Positions 21,691 to 32,374 of a stretch of DNA of 64,000 nt are shown piece by piece. The stretch comes from Gigantopelta aegis (lineage: Eukaryota > Mollusca > Gastropoda > Neomphalida > Peltospiridae). Location: the NCBI RefSeq assembly GCF_016097555.1, contig NC_054706.1:57380884-57444883 (forward strand). The letters are read 5' to 3'. Made by a program: the position numbers and the translations under genes. Position 1 is the first letter of the stretch; every line of letters begins with the position of its first letter. Below the pieces are notes generated by a model. The model ran no database searches, was not told the origin of the DNA, and saw only the letters and a list, made by a program, of their open reading frames with translations.

Positions 21691-21870
21691 CTCCAGACCA
21701 AGTCATTTCAATTATGTTAGACACCACGTCAATACAGCCGTAGTTCAAAATGCAATGATTTTTTTACAGACAAATTCCTTACTCTTCTAATCTTTATGAC
21801 ATCATCACTAACTTCGATATGATCTAAAATGGCCGAACCAATGCACCGTGTGTCCAACAAAGTCTTACTC

Positions 21871-22374
21871 TCACTGTGGTCGATGGCAGTAATATTTCTG
21901 GACAATGGTGTTGCATTGTTTGCACCTGACCGAGCAGCACCAGTAGAATTTACAGTTACAGCTAGAGCTGGTCTCCACGGTGTATTTTCGAACCACGAAT
22001 CCACACTGACTGCACAGTCGTCTGCAGCTTACCTTCTCCGACTTTGCTACCCTCAGTCCGCGTCTTGGTCTTGAGCAATGCCTACCTTCCGTGCCCCTTG
22101 TCCCCATGGCAGTGCTTGCCGTGCAATAGCTTGGCGATTTGTCGACGTATGCAAGGTCTTTGGAAGACACTCTCGCCATGATGAACATCCGCAGTTCGCC
22201 GACTGGCTTGTTTTCCTTGTTTCCAGTTATTACTCTGACAGATTTGTTATATCTCTTTTTCAGAAAGTTTCCCGAAGACCGGAAGTCGGAAAGCTTTCGC
22301 CAGCATGTCCGTATAGAACAACTTCCGGAAACGCCATGGCACTTGCAGCTGACTTGGAGCATTCTCCAAATAGA
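21871..22374 (-). CDS. Wnt8: Wnt8 exon 6 (C-terminal half, stop at 21871)
   Basis: Acceptor CTTGTCATTTCAG, 504 nt including TGA. Encodes the Wnt signature CKCHGVSGSCSIRTCW and the cysteine-rich C-terminus ending KQCNTIVQKYYCHRPQ. The spacing from NNGVGRK to CKCHG is the standard ten residues. Confidence 0.95.
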   Translation of the reverse strand, partial: SIWRMLQVSCKCHGVSGSCSIRTCWRKLSDFRSSGNFLKKRYNKSVRVITGNKENKPVGELRMFIMARVSSKDLAYVDKSPSYCTASTAMGTRGTEGRHCSRPRRGLRVAKSEKVSCRRLCSQCGFVVRKYTVETSSSCNCKFYWCCSVRCKQCNTIVQKYYCHRPQ

Positions 22375-24228
22375 CTGAAATGACAAGGAAAATACATTTA
22401 TTCTGTTTTAAATAATATTATAATTAAGTGAAAACTTTGTTGGTCTATATTGTTATGGAATCATATGGATTGTCCAATCCCTCCCCCTCCTTCTACAACT
22501 GGGAACAAAAATCCTATTTATCTGGACTACTTGGTTATTCAAATAAGCATTTTGATGTTTATGCGACGTCAGATTCGGGAACGGGGCTACAGGGCACCCC
22601 CCCCCCCCCCCCCACACACACACACTTTGAAAATAATGCTTTGACCCTCCTCAAATGAATATATAGTAGCCCCTGCCCCATTTCATTCAGATCCTGTTAT
22701 TTTCTGAAGTCTTTTACTTACTACGAACATCAGGGTGACCAGAAACACGTTATATTTGCCAGGATTGATAAATTAAGCTAAACGTGATGAATAACAGTTA
22801 GTAATGCTGTGGTAACTGAACAGGTAAAACACGGAATGTTTTGTATGTTTTTTCTCTCTCTCTAATTCAGGACACAGAATACAATCCTAAGTCTAGAACT
22901 GATAGCGAAAACACTAAAAATAAATTTATTTCTTATATTAATTCTGACAGATTTTAAAAAAAAAAGAAAAGAAAAGAAATGTTTTATTTAAGGATGCACT
23001 CAACACATTTTATTTACGGTTATATGGCGTCAGACATATGGTTAAGGACCACACAGATTTTGAGAGGAAACCCGCTGTCGCCACTACATGGGCTACTCTT
23101 CCGATTAGCAGCAAGGGATCTTTTATTTGCGCTTCCCACAGGCAGGATAGCACAAACCATGGCCTTTGTTGAACCAGTTATGGATCACTGGTCGGTGCAA
23201 GTGGTTTACACCTACCCATTGAGCCTTGCGGAGCACTCACTCAGGGTTTGGAGTCGGTATCTGGATTAAAAATCCCATGCCTCGACTGGGATCCGAACCC
23301 AGTACCTATCAGCCTGTAGACCGATGGCCTCAAAAAAAAAAAACACACCAAAAGAACACCAAACAAAAAAGAAAAAAAAAAAGAGGTGGAGGATAATAAT
23401 TTTGTAGGAAAACAACACCAAACAAACATTAGTTTCAATCATTTATAGTAAACCATAATGATAATGACAACTATTCTGATAATTCTTCCACTATTTCACC
23501 AAAATTTCAAGAAATATGTCTAAACCAACCTTTCTTCCCACACCGTTGTTGTGCAGATTAACAATGGCGCGGATAGTCCCTCTGTTAATGGCACCATCGA
23601 TATACTTCCGTGACAGGCTGTCTCCGAACCTCACCCCATCATCACACCCACTCCACAGCCACTGCCCTGTTAAAAACATTGTATAAAAAGCTGTTAGACG
23701 GCGAGGGGGGTGGGGGATACTGGGTACCACTCATTAACCCTTTTCCCTATTAAATATAATTTTATCTTGAGTTTCATAAAAAAAGCGTCCCATGTTTTAA
23801 AGTTAAAAGTTTGTTTTTGTTTAACGACACCACTAGAGCACATTCATTTATTAATCATCGGCTGTTGGATGCCAAACATTTGGTAATTTTGACATATAAT
23901 CTTAGAGAGGAAACCCGCTACATCTGTCCATAAGTAGCAAGTAGCAACCTTTTATATGCACCACCCCACAGACAGGATAGAACATACCATGATCTTTGAT
24001 ATATCAGTCGTGGTGCATCGGCTGGAATGAGAAATAGCCCAATGGGCCCAGTGATGGGGATCGACACTAAACCAACCGCGCATCAGGCGAGCGCTTTACC
24101 ACTGGGCTACGTCCCGTGTCCACCCATTTTCAAAGACAAATAGCGGGGGAAACTTGCAATACAGGATTATGAAACTTTGCACAGAACCAGCATCGTGTGT
24201 TGTCGATTGATGGATAAACAATCCCGTT

Positions 24229-24305
<77 letters not shown>

Positions 24306-27054
24306 TTTGTAAAATGGTGTATGATAAAAATGTAATATCAAAAAGTGTTATGCCATTGAGAAGCTACCCATTAACTACTGTACTACTAATAACTTGTTGA
24401 TGACCCATTATCTGTTTTACCACTGTCTATAGGTTTTTCCACCACAAAAATGAAATACACTTTTTTCTTGATCGAAATGGGTTTTCGATATTTACTTTAA
24501 AGTTTTGTTTTACCACCAACTTGGCCATACGACCGGTGTCAACCTTCTTGTAGAAAGAATCCCATATCTATTTGTGCGTAGCGTAAATTGAAAATATCAA
24601 AATGTTGGGGAAAAGTATCTCTTGGAGAAATAACGAAGAGCATTTTATCATAAGGAAGAAAACCGCGAAGGGTTGTAGTAGAAGCAGGGAACATTTTAAA
24701 TGTTGGATTAGCAACAGTTAGTGATCAGTCAAAAATTCAGTAGCAACTACTATTTAACATTTTAAAATTGTGTAGCGATTTCTGAAATTTGTGTAGCAAA
24801 TCGCGAGACGATACTGAAGAAAATGTTTTAAAGGGACAGTCCTAAGTTTACAACCATTGTAAAATGTTTCCGACCAATACAGCCTTTTCGATGATGTAAC
24901 ATACAAATTAAATACATTTTCTTATTTAAATTATCAGTGTCTGTATTTACAAGGTGTTTGTTGTTGTCCTAATGCTTACAATAGCCCAGACTGGATTTTA
25001 CCTCCCAATAATTTTGTACGTACAAAAAACTTATATCACGAATTAAAGTAAAATCTGAGTGCTACAAACAGTAGTATAGGGTGTATACTACCAAATCAAA
25101 TCCCATAGACGACAATAGTAACATATACGGCTAAAACTCCTACCTGCAACGTATCAACCGACATAAACGCCACGGATATAAATACTACCACCCCTTACAC
25201 TTAAAGTGAATCAGAAAAAAATGGGGGTCAAGCTGCTCGTTTCTGAGATAACGGGTAGCGTCTATGACTACCCTAGTTTCGCACAAAATTTGAGTACTTT
25301 TTTTTACAGGTACCCCATACATGTTTCAAGCACAAGGCTACTTGACACATTGGTACTAGATGAAATAAAATTGCACATTTATTTTACCCAGATGAAACTA
25401 TTATTTTTTACAACCAACACACTCACATTTATAACCAATCACAGGACTTGTGGTGTTCTCTTCTCTATCAAAAGTTCGGTGCACCTCGAACTTTGACCCA
25501 GCCGGAAGTTATTTGGTATAGTACTACCTATACGACCGCAAACATATTCGATATACGGACACTGGTATTCTAAACAAGAAAATGTATTTAGTATGAAATA
25601 GTAGTCGCCAACAAGGCTCTGTTATCGCAAACATCGTACAATGGCTGCAAACCCAGGACAGGCCTTTTAAGAAAAGACAATAGGGAAATCGACGATCGCT
25701 CTTATTAGGTGTACAGTATGAGTGGCAAAGGAAACGTTATCGGCCGAACTAGGAATGGAATAAGTTACGCTAATAAGACTTGGCATATAATAAGTTTAAC
25801 ACCTTAGAAAGTTATCAAGTGTATCTGAACTAAATGCATTATCTGCTTCATTTAATAAAACATTTTTAAAAACTGACTAGTCATCTCCATCTCCATCTCC
25901 ATCTCCATCTTTTGTCTGGTGGAACAATACATCTTTCATGGGTTTTCTGCGACGTTTCACTTAAATGTTTTCACGCAGCTGCTACAACAGGTTGGCGAAG
26001 GATGTTCAGTTTATTGCTTGACCCCTCGGATAGTAGTTTACCAATCGCCTTCCGTTGAAATCCCCAAAATCTGAAACCACCTTCTTGCCCGCTTATGAAA
26101 CAATTTTGACTTTTTTTGCAGTTGGAGAGAACAAATAACTACACTTCTTTAATTGAAAAATAAATGATTCAGCTAGTGTATCTTGTTTGATACACATTCT
26201 AAAGTGTTGAATTGACTATATGCAAAGTTTTATGCTAGGACAAGGCTAGCAACTTTCACGACGGAGTTGGCTAATTCGACAGTTGCGTTGTAATTTCACC
26301 CAACTCCCGACTTAGATGGGTGCGCTCAGATTAACAACTAATCGGTCGTAGGAGTTGTATACGACGAAAATCGAGATGTAAGATCGCTCAGACTAGCAAC
26401 TGGACAGGCTTATAAGAAGTGAGATCGGCGAGTTAGTCGACTTCGTCGTGACAGTTTGTCGTCGAAGACTAGCATTTCACGCGTAAACGTTTTTCAGTCA
26501 CCTCTCGTATATGTCGAGTAGCGTCTCAGTGGCATAATATTTTTAACGTTACGTTTTGTGCACCATTCTGTGTGTTAGACGATATTTGTAGAACTGTATA
26601 TGTAAAGATATGAATAAAAAGAAATAAAGTACAGTACCTTCAGTCTTTGTTTTACTTTCACCGCACGCGCAGTCTGCAAGGTGTCCCGAACTGCAGTTTT
26701 TAGTCAACACAAACATTACTCCCGCTGTGGTAATGGCTTGAACAAATGATGTCTCCTTGTTCGCTGAAAGGTGAATGGATAATAATTCCTTGCCCACTGG
26801 ACTAATAGAATCAATCCCCGTTGTGAGGTATAGATAAGGCAATTTCAACCCGAGGCACAAAATGTTTTTTTGTTTTTGTGAGGGCTGAGGTTTTTGTGCC
26901 TCGGGTTGGAATTGCCTTATCTATACCTGACGACGGTGATAGATTCTATTAATACTGTTCTCTATATAATACGTGCTATACCATGACACGGTGTTTTCTT
27001 CCATTTGATGTCTCATGTGCTGTAACACTGACACCACTTTGGGATGTCACTATA

Positions 27055-27085
<31 letters not shown>

Positions 27086-27090
27086 TGTGT

Positions 27091-27143
<53 letters not shown>

Positions 27144-28180
27144 GTGGGGTGATCGTCGCCTAAAAAGCGTGCAGGTTAACTATTGGTCTAAGGGGCAGAT
27201 CGCAAATACATCATACATAAGTCCATTGCAACCTATTATTTTGAAACCAAAGACTGTTTGAAAGGTGTATGTATTCATTTTACACTGACACGTCACTGGT
27301 ATTCGACATATAAAAGTTCGATACAATGGAACTTCTGGGCGTGTTTCGATGTAAAACTATAAATGCCACAGACAACGTTTCACATGCATGTACATTATAA
27401 ATTATTGTAAATAGAAGAATGTCTTTAATGCTACGACATAATTGGTATCTGAGTTATTAAAGTTCGACATATTTTGGTTGGTCTCTGCAAATATGTCACC
27501 TACAGTGGTATACTTACATGGCGACTTCTGATTGTACTGGATGTCGGAGACATCACTTTCAGCGCAGCTCCAAGGATCCCAGCGAAACTGATGTCCACAT
27601 TCCACCAATCCGAGTGTAATCCCACGTGAAACGCTTTCAGCTATTGGCAGATGAGGCTGAAATCGAAACATTAAATGCGTTTTGAAATATTATGAACATG
27701 TCAAGTGTAAACAGATCAGGTCCCCATTTTACGAAGCGATCTTAGTAAAGGGACTGCCCTGAGTTTGCGACCATTGTAACATTGTAACAGAGTCTTGTTG
27801 GTGACTACAATTTCATACTAAATACATTTTCTTGTTTAGAATACAAGTGTCTGTATATTGAATGCGTTTGCGGTCATGTACTAATGTCTGTAGCACTCAG
27901 ATTTTACTTTAGTTTTGGGCTACTACAAGCATTAGGACAACAACTGACACCTTGTAAATACAGACACGGATATTCTAAATAAGAAAATATATTTAATTTG
28001 TATGTTACGTCATCGAAAAGGGAGGCGGGACATAGCCCAGTGGTAAAGTGTTTGCTCGATGCGCGGTCGGTCTAGGATCGATCCCCATTGGTGGACCCAT
28101 TGGGTTATTTCTCGTTCCAGCCAGTACTCCACAACTGGTGTAACAAAGGCCGTAGTATATACTATCCTGTCTGTGGGATG

Positions 28181-28219
<39 letters not shown>

Positions 28220-31200
28220 AGATCCCTTGCTGCTAATCGAAATAAGTAGCCCATGAAGTGGCGACAGCGGGTTTCCTCTCTCAATATCTGTGTGGTTCTT
28301 AATCACCTGTCTGACGCCATATAACCGTAAATAAAATCTTTCTTTCATCGAAAAGGCCCTATTGGTCGGAAACATTTTACAATGGTTGTAAACTCAGGAC
28401 TGTCCCTTTAAGTGTACAGGGTGATCTTAGCTCTACGGTCGCTTCGTAAAACGGGGCCAAGAATGGCAAACCTTTTTAAATATCAGTGATCATTAATGGA
28501 TATGTATATTTATTACAATAACTTTTTTTCTCGTTATACCAATTCAAGTGTAATCTCTGGTGAAACGCTTTTAGCTAATAGATTCCTGTCCCGAGTCAGA
28601 CCCCCGATCATATTGGAGGTCGGACTCGGGATAGGCGTGTTCGAAACCCCAGTGGTATATGAGCACGTTAAACTAGTTACCTACCTATCAGCTAATGGCA
28701 GACGAGGCTTAAATCGAAACATTAAATGCGTTTTAAAATAGTTTGTAAAAAGATAAGAACGGTTAACCTTTTTTTTTTTTTAAATATCAGTGACTCATTA
28801 ATGGATAGGTATGTTTATTTTAATAAATTTCTTCTTATTTAAAAAAAAAAAATTTGTCCTCTTAGTGGAATCCTCAGGTCAAAGGTTTCTTGACAATTCG
28901 TTGCTGGTATAAAGAAATACAGCATATTAACGACTACCTGATACGTGTATATTAGGCCTAAACAAACTAATACAGACATCTTACATAATAACTACCCAAT
29001 GGGCCCACCGAGGGGGATCGATCTCAGACGGACCGCGCTTCAGGCGAGCACTTTACCACTGGCCTTCTTAGTATGTACGGTCTAATAGACTAAGAATATT
29101 TTATTTGTTGAGTGCATATCAAAGATTCTTAATACGTAGTCCATTCGTTGCCTTTCAGAAGAAAGTAATTAAAAAAGTCTACATAGGCTGAGCGACTATG
29201 AATCGAAAACTAATCTTTCTAAACACGAGATTCCAGGTTAATGTTGCTGAAAGTCGGGAAAAACAAGAAGAAAGAAGAAATGTTTTATTTAATGACGCGC
29301 TCAACACATTTTATTTACGGTTATATGGCGTCAGAGAAAAAACAACAATAAAAAGAAAATAATAATAATTATGATTAGTTATATTATCATCTGAAAACTT
29401 TGAATGAAGAATTATATTATTATAATTAACGACCTTTTCTTATTACTCTGTACTTTTGTTGAATTGTTCTATTATTATTTTAGAACATTCTTTCTAGACG
29501 TTGATAATGGTGGTGCAATAATCAATCTGTTCATGTGTTTATTATTTTTGTTTTTAGTATGCTTTCATCATACGCATTTCAAAAGGCTGAATGATAACAA
29601 GTTCACGCGAGAGAAGGGACTCGCTGGTTCCACATATGCCTAGATATGGAAATTAACTTCCCAAAGACAGGATGTCCCATACCACGGCCTTAAATAACAT
29701 GCCGTCGTGGAGCACTGGTTGGAATGTGAAATAACCGAAATGAACTCCAACCATTGTACATCAGGAAAGTCCAGTGGACGCACTAATTAACGGTTTATCT
29801 AAGAATTGGTTTAGGAGCGGACACAGAATTTTTACTTAGGAGGGTGATTTATCTGTCTGTCTGTCTCCCCCCTCTTGAGAAAGGAAACCCGCTGTCGCGG
29901 GGTACTCTTTTTCGATTACCAGCAATGGATCTTTTATATACACCATCCCACAGACAGGATAGTACATACCACGGCTTTTATTACACCAGTTGTGGAGCAC
30001 TGGCTGAAACGAGAAATAGCCCAATGGGCCCACCGATGGGAATCGATCCTAGATAGATCGCGCATCAGGCGAGTGTTGTACCACTGATCTACGTCCCGCC
30101 CGCCCATATAGATTAGTGATTAAATCGAAATACGAGTACATTAGTTTCAATTGAGTCTAGACTGGATGCGGGCGAAGCATGCGTCTACAGAACGCATGCG
30201 GCCAGCCTCAGTGAAATAATCGGCATCCATTCTATATATATATATTTTTTTAAATATTGATTTTGTTTAACGACACCACTAGAGCACATTGATTAATTAA
30301 TTATCGATTACTGAGTGTCAAACCAGTCTATATGAGCCTTTAACTTCAATGTCCCAAAGTTGAAATGGACAAAAGTATTAAAGGTGCAGTCTCTGTTGAA
30401 AGGTCTACAGCTGTTGATCAATAACACACGTGTCGTTTTGTTGTTAACATTATCATCGACAGAGAGACCAATGGGTGTCTGTGACACTCAGCCCACAACA
30501 GGGTCACAACAGGATACCTTACACTACGAATCACACAGTGCTCTGGTCACAGATAAATAATTTCCCGTGTCACCTAAACGTTTAGCCCAAGGGGAAGCAC
30601 TCTAACTGCTTTCCAGCCAAACGGAATGTGACGCTAAACACACGGATGCGCGTGCTCGCTGCGTGGGTGGAAGGTCGTGACCCGGATCGCTGTCAGAGAG
30701 GTGTCACGCTCACCTACGCCCACAATAGCGGGGGAGTGGTTACGGGTCTACCCCCAAGACATAGGAAACACTTTGGTGAGTGGATCATGTCAAAGAAGGT
30801 AATGCAGCAAAAGGAAGCCATTACTCTGAATACTAATTCGGAATCTCACGCCACACAAACAGAGTGGTATGATTAAGTGGAACTGTTCTTATTAGCATGG
30901 TTTCCGTGCATTACTTTTCGTCAACTATGAGATTTGGGTTGTTGTTTTCTCTTTTGAGTTTGTTTTTTTTTAAACAAGAGGGAAACGCTAACAGATTGTT
31001 AACAACTAAATAACTATTATCGCTTTCACTGATTTCGTTCTCGTGGTTTCTGCCTGTAAACAAGCCCCTAGACAGTAAGGGGAGGGGGCACAAACTCTGG
31101 TGGGTGGGTGTGCAAAAGCCAGTGTTGTATCTTTATTTATTTATCTTTATTTCCCCTACAGAGTAGGGGAAAAAATAACAAATACATTTTTGTCCTCAAG

Positions 31201-32002
31201 TATTAAAGGGTTGTTTGTTTTTTTGTTTTTTGTTTGTTTGTTTGTTTGTTTTTTGTTTTTTTCGTTTTTTATTACATACACCACATTGATTTAATAATCA
31301 TTGGCTAGATGCATGTTAAACATTTGTTAATTCTAACATATATTCATATAGAGGAAACCCGCTACATTGTTATATTAATATCAAGGGATCGTTTATATGT
31401 ACATGTATCATCCCACAAAGAGGGTAGCACATACCACGGCATTTGATATACCAGTCGTGCTGCACTGGCTAGAATGAATGAGGATAGATCCCAGACCGAC
31501 CACTCTCAGGGCCGTACCCTCTGGGGAATCTCATTTTTTTTTTTTTTTTTTACTCCAGAGAATAGCATACACATCTCAGAGTTTAATTTGTATAGTGTTT
31601 CATTTGTTTATAAAAAAAGTAGTGCCTCCACCATAGGATTTTGATCAGGGTACGGCCCTGGCTTTACCACTCGGCTAGTTGATCATGTATACTATACCGT
31701 ATGTTAAATAGATATTAATACATCATGAGTGGCCGTTAGATACCATTTGCCTTACAACGAGTTGTTTTAAAATGTATCTAACGAGCGTAACGTTTAAAAT
31801 ATTTGACAGTCAGTGCATTTTCTTACCGGTATTCTGTTGTTGTGTAAAGCATACAGCGACGAGTTCCAGCTTAGTTTATTGGCTTTTGGTCCACTGAGAA
31901 GAATTTTGTTTAATGTCCTGCACAATAAAACATCAGTATGAAATAGTAGATTTTTATATATATATTTAACAATATTATTTAAAACATTATTTCATATAAT
32001 TA

Positions 32003-32068
<66 letters not shown>

Positions 32069-32301
32069 TTAACTTTGGTGAATGGTTTTACAAAGAGCGC
32101 TCATCTTGTCAGGAGCAGTAATATTAAATAATTCCAGACTTCAGTAGTTCTTCATCGTTTTATTGCTACAGCTCTGTTTCGTATGGTCAAATAATGACCA
32201 CACTCTTCAGGAAATTAACCTGAAGAGTGTGGTCATTATTTGACCATACGAAACAGAGCTGTAGCAATAAAACGATGAAGAACTACTGAAGTCTGGAATT
32301 A

Positions 32302-32374
<73 letters not shown>

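Larger units (their letters stand above)
27720..28457. mobile_element. M6 element split by an M4 element
   Basis: CCCCATTTTACGAAGCGATC TTAG at 27722-27745 and GTGATCTTAGCTCTACGGTC-type end with CTTCGTAAAACGGGGCC at 28420-28456 are the M6 ends. The 668 bp between them are an M4 copy carrying a SINE. Confidence 0.85.

Noticed and set aside
22979-23269. 96-codon frame MFYLRMHSTHFIYGYMASDI..., repeated at 50722 and elsewhere
   Set aside because: Antisense translation of a SINE (head C, tail 2); the same peptide appears wherever that SINE occurs.
32060-32110. Possible hammerhead ribozyme next to the perfect palindrome (CTGACAAGATGAG)
   Set aside because: The core CTGATGA..GAAA arrangement is not present.
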